From Procambarus clarkii (taxonomy: Eukaryota > Arthropoda > Malacostraca > Decapoda > Cambaridae): a stretch of DNA of 64,000 nucleotides. Shown here one piece after another: positions 35,649 to 46,357 of this stretch (within the stretch, counting starts at the first letter, position 1; every line of letters starts with the position of its first letter). Location of the stretch: contig NC_091216.1 in assembly GCF_040958095.1 (NCBI RefSeq), forward strand, positions 7,821,573 to 7,885,572, read 5' to 3'. The position numbers were made by a program, and so were the translations under genes. The notes under the pieces are model-generated. The model saw only the letters and a program-made list of their open reading frames with translations. It was not told where the DNA came from and did not search any database.

Positions 35649-37678
35649 TAATTCCCCTTGGGCTGCTCACGGGTCGAAGTCCTATTTAGAACTGACAAAC
35701 ACCGATACTCCTCCTCCTTCGAATTATTAGATTAATTTGATGTTAGTAGTTAGTAATCACACATTTGTGAGTCTGTTCATACAGGACGGATGTCCCGTAC
35801 TAGAGTTGCAGGGGTTAGAAGTCTAATGCGATTTCATTTCCCTGTTAACTCTTGAAAGGCAAAAATTCAAGCCTAATTACATATTATTTAACCCAGACGA
35901 CTGAATGTGATCAAGTACTACAGTCAAGTATGATTCAGGGACTGCAGTGAGATCAGTGACATTAGATATAACTTGAAGTTTGTTCAGGTAACTGGTCACT
36001 GATATATAAACACTGAGGCCCATGGAATACATCTTGATTAAATAATAAATGTATCAAATCAGTCATCAGATTTATTGGGGTTTAATTTAGTTAATTGATT
36101 CAGAAGATTGAATAGCTCATCATTAAAGTAAAGTATGGTTCTGAGACTACAGTGGGTTCAGTGACATTGGTCGCAGTGACTTGCAGCTGTTTAGGCTACT
36201 GTTCACTGATTTGCCACTGAGGCCTCATGAACTCATCTTCAGCTTTAAATGATGATACTAACATCAACCTCTGTTGTTATAGTCAGCTGTAATCTCCTTA
36301 GTATAATGCTATTGGAGAAATATAATCAGCCGACAAATTTAGATTTCTACTAGTATTGTTTATCTGCAGCCATAGGTCTCCTCAGGCTTGATACTGGGCC
36401 TGAGAGTAATTTATCTCCTGCAGAATATAACTTGTTTATGCCCTGATATTTAGTAGGGCTACCGATGAATTGATGGTAGTAGTCTGTCCCTACAAGGAGA
36501 GCGATTTGGCATTTGATTTGCTCAAATTTACCTGCAGCTGCTTGATAATAGCTTTCCAGGTCAGCATAATCAACTGGAGATTGTTGTGACAAATCTTCAC
36601 ATTTCTTGATCTGTCTTGTTAAGTGGCCTTTAAGACCTGCAAGGGTTCTTTTCATTCTCCCTGCATTATCCATACTGGCTAGTTGGTGAAGCCTTGTCTT
36701 GTGGGGCTTGTACTTGGGTCGCTCATAATACTGAACAAGCACTGATGGTAGCCTAGGGTAAAATTTCTGTACTCGCTAGGCTGTAATCCTACCTCTACTA
36801 GAGGTTAGCACTTAAAATTAATACCCATTATATATATATACAATCATACACACTAATGATTTGAGTGATAAACCAGTGTCATGGAAGTACCTTTAGGTTA
36901 GCTCTTCTATATCACCCTAGGATGGTATAGACACTAATTAATCACTCAAAGGTGTAATGATCATAAGTAAATTATTATATATACACAACTCAACTCGAGT
37001 TGATAAAAATTATACCCAAAATAGGGTCTGTACCATTCATTAATGGTGCTAGGTTGTTCAATATAGTACAACTGACTATGGTAATAATGGGACTAGGATG
37101 AACAATAAATAGTTCAACTAGTCAATGGTAATATCCTACCCTGTTGTGGGTTGGCAATTAGTAAATATTATATTGTGAACACTAGTGCAATATATTAAAT
37201 AATTCTCTATTATGGAGAAATAATATACACAATTATTGCTGATAGCCTCTTAATTGCCTCTATAAAACTTCTAATATTATCAAGAAGTATTAAATATTAT
37301 TAGTGACCTCGCGAAATAAAGTCCACAAAATTCGTGGATAATCTCTTTCGAAATTTATCACCACGAAATCCGTGAACAATCTCGCGAAGACACAGCCACT
37401 AATTTGGCTGGCTTCAATATTAGCGCTGTCATCTCACTAAATAACACGCCACCAAATATCTGTGGGTGTCCCCGAAACCGCTGATGAGGCTGAACTGAAC
37501 TGAGGGCTCCTGAGCTCGCTCGAGGCAACGCCGCCGTCTTTGACTGCTGGCTTTGTTTAAATCACACTGCACTAGTATATTTAATGAATCCACTGGTTAA
37601 CTGGTTCATCCGGTACTAAGATGACCAAAAAATGTGGGTTCAAAGGACCAAATATTCCAGTTCCGAAGGTCCAAATAA
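35649..37678 (-). mobile_element. Internal region of BEL/Pao-like element, copy 3
   Basis: 2,030 bp, near-identical to the copy at 38701-40730. It contains the gag-like frame 36350-36742. Confidence 0.7.
36350..36673 (-). CDS. Short BEL/Pao-like Gag N-terminal protein, copy 3
   Basis: Same 107-codon frame as 17962-18285, with Lys in the Gly-Leu-Lys-Gly position and an open leader without ATG up to 36742. Confidence 0.4.
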   Translation of the reverse strand: MDNAGRMKRTLAGLKGHLTRQIKKCEDLSQQSPVDYADLESYYQAAAGKFEQIKCQIALLVGTDYYHQFIGSPTKYQGINKLYSAGDKLLSGPVSSLRRPMAADKQY

Positions 37679-38700
37679 TGTGGGAACCGACCTGTGAGAT
37701 TTATATTTATTTAATTTATATGAATTTATATAGAATTTATATTTATGTTAATTTATATACTTCGATAGCAATTGGTATGATGATAAGTGGACTGTATTTC
37801 TACAATAATCTCACAAATCGATCCTCAACACATTAGGGGGGTTTATATTAAATTTATATATATGCAGCCAATCTAGCTACAGTATTAACTACACATTGAA
37901 GAGGTTCCTTATCTTATTTGTACAGCAGGCCTTAGTCCACCAGGTATAACCAGGATGTAGACACCAAATTATCCTCTTTGAGGTAGCTTCCATCACCCAG
38001 TAACTGGTACACAAAGCATGCTTCCTCGTCTTGACCTGTCAAAAGGGCGCTAGCTGTAAAGCCAGAATCCTAATATATGACAGCTATATCAGAGAAAACA
38101 CTGTACAAGGAACCATAAAGACCTAGGCTTAATTACCTTGTTTGAGTCGATCATATGTGATCTAACTGGCCCACCCAATTAATGGCTCACCTAACAATAA
38201 TGGCCACAAATGAAAGATAAACGGGTTTCGGAAAGACAGCTTCCTTGTATTTGCTGACAGCGTGTTGATGATGGAAGACCACTACTCTGATCTTTGTCAC
38301 ACTTCGTCCAAGAGAATTTATAGGAGCAGTTACTAGCTCCAACGACTCTGGTCTTAAACAATAACAATGGCTGACCACTCCCTCACAACTGACGCTACTG
38401 GCCTACATTGTCCAGATGACAGTAAGTGATAGAAGGGTCACATTTACTCTATTTTAATTCTGATAATTAAGTTAATTTATATGAGATGTTTTTATGATGG
38501 TAAAGTCCAAAAACTAATGTATTTAAGAATAATTCCCACCATAATAGGTGGTGAATTTATAATAGTATGTGGTAATGATATCCAGTTTTCTATAGACGGA
38601 AATTTCACAAGTTACATTTTCTATGGGTTAACTTGTTTATACAATACAGCAATATTATCTGCCTGTATGTAATTATTAAATGATGTCAGATTTTCCGACA
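37679..38700 (-). mobile_element. BEL/Pao-like LTR copy 6 (middle LTR of three)
   Basis: 1,022 bp, with internal regions on both sides and no flanking GATGT. It serves as 5' LTR for one unit and 3' LTR for the next, the expected product of unequal recombination between LTRs. Confidence 0.85.
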
Positions 38701-40730
38701 TAATTCCCCTTGGGCTGCTCACGGGTCGAAGTCCTATTTAGAACTGACAAACACCGATACTCCTCCTCCTTCGAATTATTAGATTAATTTGATGTTAGTA
38801 GTTAGTAATCACACATTTGTGAGTCTGTTCATACAGGACGGATGTCCCGTACTAGAGTTGCAGGGGTTAGAAGTCTAATGTGATTTCATTTCCCTGTTAA
38901 CTCTTGAAAGGCAAAAATTCAAGCCTAATTACATATTATTTAACCCAGACGACTGAATGTGATCAAGTACTACAGTCAAGTATGATTCAGGGACTGCAGT
39001 GAGATCAGTGACATTAGATATAACTTGAAGTTTGTTCAGGTAACTGGTCACTGATATATAAACACTGAGGCCCATGGAATACATCTTGATTAAATAATAA
39101 ATGTATCAAATCAGTCATCAGATTTATTGGGGTTTAATTTAGTTAATTGATTCAGAAGATTGAATAGCTCATCATTAAAGTAAAGTATGGTTCTGAGACT
39201 ACAGTGGGTTCAGTGACATTGGTCGCAGTGACTTGCAGCTGTTTAGGCTACTGTTCACTGATTTGCCACTGAGGCCTCATGAACTCATCTTCAGCTTTAA
39301 ATGATGATACTAACATCAACCTCTGTTGTTATAGTCAGCTGTAATCTCCTTAGTATAATGCTACTGGAGAAATATAATCAGCCGACAAATTTAGATTTCT
39401 ACTAGTATTGTTTATCTGCAGCCATAGGTCTCCTCAGGCTTGATACTGGGCCTGAGAGTAATTTATCTCCTGCAGAATATAACTTGTTTATGCCCTGATA
39501 TTTAGTAGGGCTACCGATGAATTGATGGTAGTAGTCTGTCCCTACAAGGAGAGCGATTTGGCATTTGATTTGCTCAAATTTACCTGCAGCTGCTTGATAA
39601 TAGCTTTCCAGGTCAGCATAATCAACTGGAGATTGTTGTGACAAATCTTCACATTTCTTGATCTGTCTTGTTAAGTGGCCTTTAAGACCTGCAAGGGTTC
39701 TTTTCATTCTCCCTGCATTATCCATACTGGCTAGTTGGTGAAGCCTTGTCTTGTGGGGCTTGTACTTGGGTCGCTCATAATACTGAACAAGCACTGATGG
39801 TAGCCTAGGGTAAAATTTCTGCACTCGCTAGGCTGTAATCCTACCTCTACTAGAGGTTAGCACTTAAAATTAATACCCATTATATATATATACAATCATA
39901 CACACTAATGATTTGAGTGATAAACCAGTGTCATGGAAGTACCTTTAGGTTAGCTCTTCTATATCACCCTAGGATGGTATAGACACTAATTAATCACTCA
40001 AAGGTGTAATGATCATAAGTAAATTATTATATATACACAACTCAACTCGAGTTGATAAAAATTATACCCAAAATAGGGTCTGTACCATTCATTAATGGTG
40101 CTAGGTTGTTCAATATAGTACAACTGACTATGGTAATAATGGGACTAGGATGAACAATAAATAGTTCAACTAGTCAATGGTAATATCCTACCCTGTTGTG
40201 GGTTGGCAATTAGTAAATATTATATTGTGAACACTAGTGCAATATATTAAATAATTCTCTATTATGGAGAAATAATATACACAATTATTGCTGATAGCCT
40301 CTTAATTGCCTCTATAAAACTTCTAATATTATCAAGAAGTATTAAATATTATTAGTGACCTCGCGAAATAAAGTCCACAAAATTCGTGGATAATCTCTTT
40401 CGAAATTTATCACCACGAAATCCGTGAACAATCTCGCGAAGACACAGCCACTAATTTGGCTGGCTTCAATATTAGCGCTGTCATCTCACTAAATAACACG
40501 CCACCAAATATCTGTGGGTGTCCCTGAAACCGCTGATGAGGCTGAACTGAACTGAGGGCTCCTGAGCTCGCTCGAGGCAACGCCGCCGTCTTTGACTGCT
40601 GGCTTTGTTTAAATCACACTGCACTAGTATATTTAATGAATCCACTGGTTAACTGGTTCATCCGGTACTAAGATGACCAAAAAATGTGGGTTCAAAGGAC
40701 CAAATATTCCAGTTCCGAAGGTCCAAATAA
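38701..40730 (-). mobile_element. Internal region of BEL/Pao-like element, copy 4
   Basis: 2,030 bp. Candidate PBS at 40725-40707 on the minus strand, five bases inside LTR copy 7; candidate polypurine tract AAGGGGAA beside LTR copy 6. Confidence 0.7.
39402..39725 (-). CDS. Short BEL/Pao-like Gag N-terminal protein, copy 4
   Basis: Same 107-codon frame as the other three copies, with the open leader extending to 39824. See the copy at 17962 for domain reading. Confidence 0.4.
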   Translation of the reverse strand: MDNAGRMKRTLAGLKGHLTRQIKKCEDLSQQSPVDYADLESYYQAAAGKFEQIKCQIALLVGTDYYHQFIGSPTKYQGINKLYSAGDKLLSGPVSSLRRPMAADKQY

Positions 40731-41750
40731 TGTGGGAACCGACCTGTGAGATTTATATTTATTTAATTTATATGAATTTATATAGAATTTATATTTATGT
40801 TAATTTATATACTTCGATAGCAATTGGTATGATGATAAGTGGACTGTATTTCTACAATAATCTCACAAATCGATCCTCAACACATTAGGGGGGTTTATAT
40901 TAAATTTATATATATGCAGCCAATCTAGCTACAGTATTAACTACACATTGAAGAGGTTCCTTATCTTATTTGTACAGCAGGCCTTAGTCCACCAGGTATA
41001 ACCAGGATGTAGACACCAAATTATCCTCTTTGAGGTAGCTTCCATCACCCAGTAACTGGTACACAAAGCATGCTTCCTCGTCTTGACCTGTCAAAAGGGC
41101 GCTAGCTGTAAAGCCAGAATCCTAATATATGACAGCTATATCAGAGAAAACACTGTACAAGGAACCATAAAGACCTAGGCTTAATTACCTTGTTTGAGTC
41201 GATCATTTGTGATCTAACCGGCGCCCCCAATATCTACCTAACATTAATGGCCACAAAAGAAAGATAAACGGGTTTCGGAAAGACACCTCCCTTGTATTTG
41301 CTGACAGCGTGTTGATGATGGAAGACCACAACTCTGATCTTCGTCACACTTCGTCCAAGAGAATTTATAGGAGCAGTTACTAGCTCCAACGACTCTGGTC
41401 TTAAACAATTACAATGGCTGACCACTCCCTCACAACTGACGCTACTGGCCTACATTATCCAGATGACAGTAAGTGATAGAAGGGTCACATTTACTCTATT
41501 TTAATTCTGATAATTAAGTTAATTTATATGAGATGTTTTTATGATGGTAAAGTCCAAAGACTAATGTATTTAAGAATAATTCCCACCATAATAGGTGGTG
41601 AATTTACAATAGTATGTGATAATGATATCCCGTTTTCTATAGACAGAAATTCCACTATAAGTTACATTTTCTATGGGTTAACTTGTTTATACAATACAGC
41701 AATATTATCTGCCTGTAAGTAATTATTAAATGGTGTCGGATTTTCTGACA
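40731..41750 (-). mobile_element. BEL/Pao-like LTR copy 7 (outer 5' LTR of the tandem)
   Basis: 1,020 bp. It ends TTTTCTGACA (one base changed) and is followed by GATGT at 41751-41755, which pairs with the GATGT before copy 5. Confidence 0.85.
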
Positions 41751-42332
41751 GATGTCTCACCCTCGGGGGCCAGTGGAGAGAAGTGTAGCTGTCTTCCCCT
41801 CGGAGGCCACTGGAGAGAAGTGCAGCTGTCTCACCCTCGGGGGCCGCTGGGGAGTAGTGCAGCTGTCTCCCTCTCAGGGGCCGCTGGGGAGTAGTGCAGC
41901 TGTCTCCCCCTCGGGGGGCCGCTGGGGAGTAGTGCAGCTGTCTCCCTCTCGGGGGCTGCTGGGGAGTAGTGCAGCTGTCTCCCCCTCGGGGGGCCGCTGG
42001 GGAGTAGTGCAGCTGTCTACCCCTCGGGGGCCGCTGGGGAGTAGTGCAGCTGTCTTCCCCTCGGGGGCCGCTGGGGAGTAGTGCAGCTGTCTCCCCCTCG
42101 GGGGCCACTGGGGAGTAGTGCAGCTGTCTCTCCCTCGGGGACCACTTGGGAGAAGTTCAGCTGTCTCCCCCTCGGGGACAACTGGGGAGTAGTGCAGCTG
42201 CCTCTACCTCAGGGGCCGCTGGAGAGTAGTGCAGCTGTCTCTCCCTCGGGGACCACTGGGCAGAAGTGCAGCTGTCTCTCCCTCGGGGGTCGCTGGGGGT
42301 AGTGCAGCTGTGTCCTCCCTCGGGGACCGTGG
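41751..42332. repeat. 37-bp satellite, array 5 (about 15 monomers), right end of the locus
   Basis: It starts with the same monomers as arrays 3 and 4, then becomes irregular (TTCAGCTG, CACTTGGGAG) before unique sequence begins. Irregular monomers at the edge of an array are expected where recombination is rare. Confidence 0.95.
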
Positions 42333-42429
42333 AGGGGGGAAGAGACCCTAAACAATAACACACCATTCCAGCTGGGTGGCATGACGTGTTCGACTCAGGT
42401 AACGTCACAACTTACTAACACATCGAACA

Positions 42430-43060
42430 CCTTACATGAACTGCAGGTCCTTGTCCTGACTTCAAACGCTTCACTGACAACCCATGGTTCAGCATGTTGT
42501 GCCAGATACTTGAAGGCCAAATGAGGGTAATCGATGAGCAGTCGACTCTAATAACGAGCCTGCAAACCGAAATTAAAGCCAGGCTTAAGAAAAATCATAA
42601 GCTGTCTTCCAGAGTTTGCGTCCATGAACAGGAAAGAAACTCACACAGTTACACAGCTGAAACCCACTGTAACTATTGAAAACCCCGAAGAAGTGTTGCA
42701 AAAGCTTGACAACCAAGTCAATACCTTGCAGCATCACACTGTCTCTCAAGACGAATCTCATCAACAAAAGATCCTTGATTCCGTCATTATCTCCTCACGC
42801 AATTTCCCACAAGAAACCAATGGAGATGACTGTGTTTCCATCGTGATCCGGGAACTACGTGAATAGCTAAATTATGAAATTTAAGCAATAGACATAAAAG
42901 CAGATAACAGAAGAGTTCGTGTGAAACTAAATAGCTCTTTGCACAAATCAGACCCTATCAGAGCTGCAGTGTTCGGAAAACCTTCGTTTATGTGATTGAA
43001 TGTTTGACCAGGAACAGACAGAATCTTAACTTTAAAACTGCGCTAAGTCCATAACAAATC
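42430..43060 (+). pseudogene. Non-LTR retrotransposon ORF1 relic
   Basis: Two overlapping plus frames (42494-42679 and 42624-42866), joined by a frameshift near 42620. The first has a coiled-coil-like Glu/Gln/Ile/Leu stretch, the second reads Ser-Val-Ile-Ile-Ser-Ser-Arg-Asn-Phe-Pro-Gln-Glu-Thr-Asn-Gly and later Arg-Val-Arg-Val-Lys-Leu, the pattern of ORF1 proteins of decapod CR1/L2-type elements as I recall them. It is broken after 42866. Confidence 0.45.
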
Positions 43061-43205
43061 CAGTAGGTCAAATAAACCTTGCTTTCTCAGAAGTGGTAAA
43101 ATACTATCGTGGAAGACTGACACTGGGAAACCTATTAAATAACAACCGAGGCCCACATCAGCTCTTTCCTTACAGACTGTGGGAGACCAGCAGAGTAACC
43201 ATTTC

Positions 43206-44146
43206 CTGAGTGAACACTCTCTCTGGGGTCCCCTCTAACACTGAACACTCTCTCTGGGGTCCCCTCTAACACTGAACACTGTCACTGGGGTCCCCTTTAT
43301 CACTGAACACTATCTCTGGGGTCCCCTCTAACACTGAACACTATCTCTGGGGTCCCCTCTAGCACTGAACACTCTCTCTGGGGTCCCCTCTAACACTGAA
43401 CACTGTCTCTGGGGGTCCCTCTAACACTGAACACTGTCTCTGGGGGTCCCTCTAACACTGAACACTGTCTCTGGGGTCTCCTCTAACCCTGAACACTATC
43501 TCTGGGGTCCCCTCTAACACTGAACACTATCTCTGGGGTCCCCTCTAACACGGAACACTATCTCTGGGGTCCCCTCTAACACGGAACACTGCCTGGGGTC
43601 CCCTCTAACACTGAACACTGTCTCTGAGGTCCCCTCTAACACTGAACACTGTCTCTGGGGGTCCCTCTAACACGGAATACTATCTCTGGGGTCCCCTCTA
43701 ACACTGAACACTGTCTCTGGGGGTCCCTCTAACACTAAACACTGTCTCTGGGGTCTCCTCTAACACGGAATACTATCTCTGGGGTCCTCTTTATCACTGA
43801 ATACTATCGCTGGGGTCCCCTATAACACTGAACACTATCTCTGGGGTCTCCTCTAACCCTGAACACTATCTCTGGGGTCCCCTCTAACACTGAACACTAT
43901 CTCTGGGGTCCCCTCTAACACTGAACGCTATCTCTGGGGTCCTCTTTAACACTGAACACTATCTCTGGGGTCCCCTCTAACACTGAACATCATCTCCGGT
44001 GTCCCCTCTAACACTGAACACTGTCTTTGGGGGTCCTCTCTAACACTGAACACTATCTGGGGTCCACTCTAACACTGAACACTGTCTCTGGAGTCCTCTC
44101 TAACACTGAACACTATCTCTGGGGTCTCCTCTAACACTGAACACTC
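43206..44146. repeat. 31-bp minisatellite, about 30 copies
   Basis: Unit CTGAACACTNTCTCTGGGGTCCCCTCTAACA, with frequent variants in the GGGG/GGGGG run and ACTC/ACTG/ACTA. It starts right after the ORF1 relic and ends at a SINE. Confidence 0.95.
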
Positions 44147-44149
44147 ACA

Positions 44150-44402
44150 GTCTCAGGTTAGGTTATCTTGAGATGATTTCGGGGCTTAGAGTCCCCGCGG
44201 CCCGGTCCTCGACCAGGCCTACTTTTTCTTACACACCCCCAGGAAGCAGCCCGTAGCAGCTGTCCAACTCCAAGGTACCTATTTACTGCTAGGTAACAGG
44301 GGCATCAGCGTGAAAAATTTTGACCATTTGTTTCCGCCTCCAGCAGGGATCGAACCCGTAACCTACGAATCCGAAGCGTTGTTCACTTAGCTGTCAGACC
44401 CC
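44150..44402 (-). repeat. Decapod tRNA-derived SINE, full copy
   Basis: On the minus strand the head (44400-44325) is tRNA-like with GGGTTCGATCCCTGC as B box; the 3' part carries the conserved core, seen on plus as AGGTTATCTTGAGATGATTT then CGGGGCTTAGAGTCCCCGCG. The same head and core are in the copy at 50816-51062. Confidence 0.75.
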
Positions 44403-44509
44403 CCTTTTTTGTAAAAAGTGCATGCCTCACGCGCTGGTGCTGGGCATCGCTAACGGTGAACACCTCATAGTGGCAGGCCATGATGACCACTGTGGCCAGA
44501 ACACTGTTT

Positions 44510-44612
44510 ATGCCAGAGACAGTGACAGAGATTCCTCGGGTGGGACTCGATCTTCGGATCCTAGAACACGAGGCGGTCGCTCTATTAACTGTACTACGGC
44601 GTCCCACAAAAA
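44510..44612 (-). repeat. Second tRNA-derived SINE head
   Basis: Minus strand GGACGCCGTAGTACAGTTAA ... GATCGAGTCCCACC gives A- and B-box-like blocks without a good acceptor stem. Confidence 0.5.
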
Positions 44613-44702
44613 TGAAAGATTGAATTAATATGGCTTCGACCTGGTGGCCGTCAGGACTCCGGCGGTCGTCATAAAAAAAAAGATGGACTCAGAAAGTCTA
44701 TC

Positions 44703-44774
44703 TGCCCCCTGTGAGAATCGAACTCACGACCCCTGGTTTACAAGACCAGTGCTCTGCCCCTGAGCTAAGGAGGC
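44703..44774 (-). tRNA. trnT: tRNA-Thr (anticodon UGU)
   Basis: 72-nt cloverleaf with all stems. The acceptor GCCTCCT pairs with AGGGGGC (one G-U), followed by discriminator A. The D stem is GCTC/GAGC with a short seven-base loop. The anticodon stem CTGGT/ACCAG encloses CTTGTAA, giving UGU. The T stem is GTGAG/CTCAC with TTCGATT. A and B boxes are intact, and a run of at least nine T on the minus strand about 22-30 bases past the 3' end can serve as Pol III terminator. There is no intron and no encoded CCA. Neighbours are SINEs, so it may be a functional gene or a young retro-copy, but the fold is undamaged. Confidence 0.85.
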
Positions 44775-45086
44775 TGTCTCGTGTATAGACCATAGTGAAC
44801 TATAGCTCTCTCGTTTTAAATTGTTCCTTTCATCATTTGTCAGTTATTATTTGCCATTACCAGTACTTTCATTTTATTTACAGTCACAACTTTTATATTG
44901 CTTTATTTTATAAATCTTAATTTTATTGTAATTGTAAAAATTACAGTAAGTATAGTTACAGTAGATTTAGGATTTTACTGTTCTGTAATTATTTTATTGT
45001 ATCTAAACTCCACTCTTATTACATGCAAACTGATATTGACCCCAAACTAAATCTGCTGTCACATATCAACAATAACCTGAATATTA
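44775..45086. other. AT-rich spacer
   Basis: No gene or repeat structure recognised. Confidence 0.4.
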
Positions 45087-45177
45087 AGAAAATCCGTTGG
45101 AACCATAATGAGGATTCGAACCTATGTGCTAGGTGTTCCCAGGCACACACTCTAGACGACTACGCCACGACATAGTT
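45087..45177 (-). repeat. tRNA-derived SINE, left arm of a fold-back pair
   Basis: Minus strand: GTGGCGTAGTCGTCTAGAGT ... GGTTCGAATCCTCAT. It faces the plus-strand copy at 45178-45268, forming an inverted repeat of about 90 bp per arm. Confidence 0.7.
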
Positions 45178-45268
45178 CATGTCTTGGTCTAGTCGTCTAG
45201 AGTTTGTGCCTGGGAATGTCCAGTGCATAGGTTCGGATCCTCATCACGGCTCCTACAGATTTTCTCAC
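45178..45268 (+). repeat. tRNA-derived SINE, right arm of a fold-back pair
   Basis: Plus strand: TGGTCTAGTCGTCTAGAGTT ... GGTTCGGATCCTCATCACGG. Small differences from the left arm show some age. Confidence 0.7.
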
Positions 45269-45355
45269 TGAAGCAATCATGTTAGTGTGATTACTCTCTA
45301 TGAGCCTGCACATTGATCATCACACTGCAGGTATTTCACAGTACACCTGGGAAAA

Positions 45356-46357
45356 AACAAACTCTAAAATAACACTTGCCTATCAGTATTCAATGAAAAT
45401 GTCAGATCACTTAGTAAACATTGTTATGCCATCAGTGCTCTACTTGAAGCACTAGATACTAAACAATCGTTCATTATTTTAACAGAAACAGGGCTCAGTA
45501 AAGACCGTACCCAACTTTACAACTTCGCCGGTTACAAAGCTATTCATAACTGCATGCCAAATAAAAAAGGAGGTGGCACATCTGTCTATTATCAAAATAA
45601 CTTCATTAGCAATAGTGTCAATAGTGATAGAGACGACAACTGTAAATATACCTTTGCTCAATTCTCGATCAAATTCCTTAAATACTTTCTAATTCCTGGA
45701 GCTTTTTATAGATTTCCCAACACTAATACAACTGCATTCTCAGATAGCCTAAGGAATATAATCATAAATGACAAAATAAAAACAAATTACATCATTCTAG
45801 ATGACTTCAACACTGACCTTTGTCAACAAAATAGCTCCAAAATTGACTACTTCCTAAACAGTATGAACTCCTGTATGCTAATCCCCACAATCACCAATCC
45901 CACCCGAATCACTCAAACATCCGCTACAACCTTGGATTACATATGGACTAACATAACAGCTCCCCTTGCATCTGGTATAACCACTGACAGAACAACAGAC
46001 CACTATCCTACCTCCCTCATAGCAAATGCGGAATATCAACACAAGATACGAAGAAACTTTCCTTTAAACTACACAGAAAATCAGCTATTGGCAATATCAC
46101 AAATGCAAATACACAATATAAACGGGGATTCTGAACTCAACAAAAAATCACAGGATATAAATTTGCTAGGCAACATCTTTCTCTCCAAAATTCTAAGCCT
46201 CTACAACACTCATTGTCCTCTCCTCACCAGGCAAGTAACTGCCAGAAGATTAAACAACCAATGGCTCACAAGTAGCACACTTAAAGCAATCAACAAGAAA
46301 CACGAATTTGAAAACAAACACAGGATTGGATTAGTTACAAAAGAAGTAGTTAAATGA
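45356..46357 (+). pseudogene. Non-LTR retrotransposon endonuclease domain (CR1/L2-type), long open part
   Basis: The frame is open from about 45356 (no ATG until 45554) to 46357, roughly 333 codons. APE-type endonuclease landmarks appear in order: Asn-Val-Arg-Ser-Leu near the start, Leu-Thr-Glu-Thr-Gly (catalytic Glu), Phe-Tyr-Arg-Phe-Pro, Leu-Asp-Asp-Phe-Asn (normally GDFN), Leu-Asp-Tyr-Ile-Trp, and Thr-Thr-Asp-His-Tyr-Pro (normally SDH.P). The enzyme would nick target DNA for target-primed reverse transcription. The Gly-to-Asp change and the missing SDH serine suggest a decayed copy. It continues into a broken RT. Confidence 0.75.
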
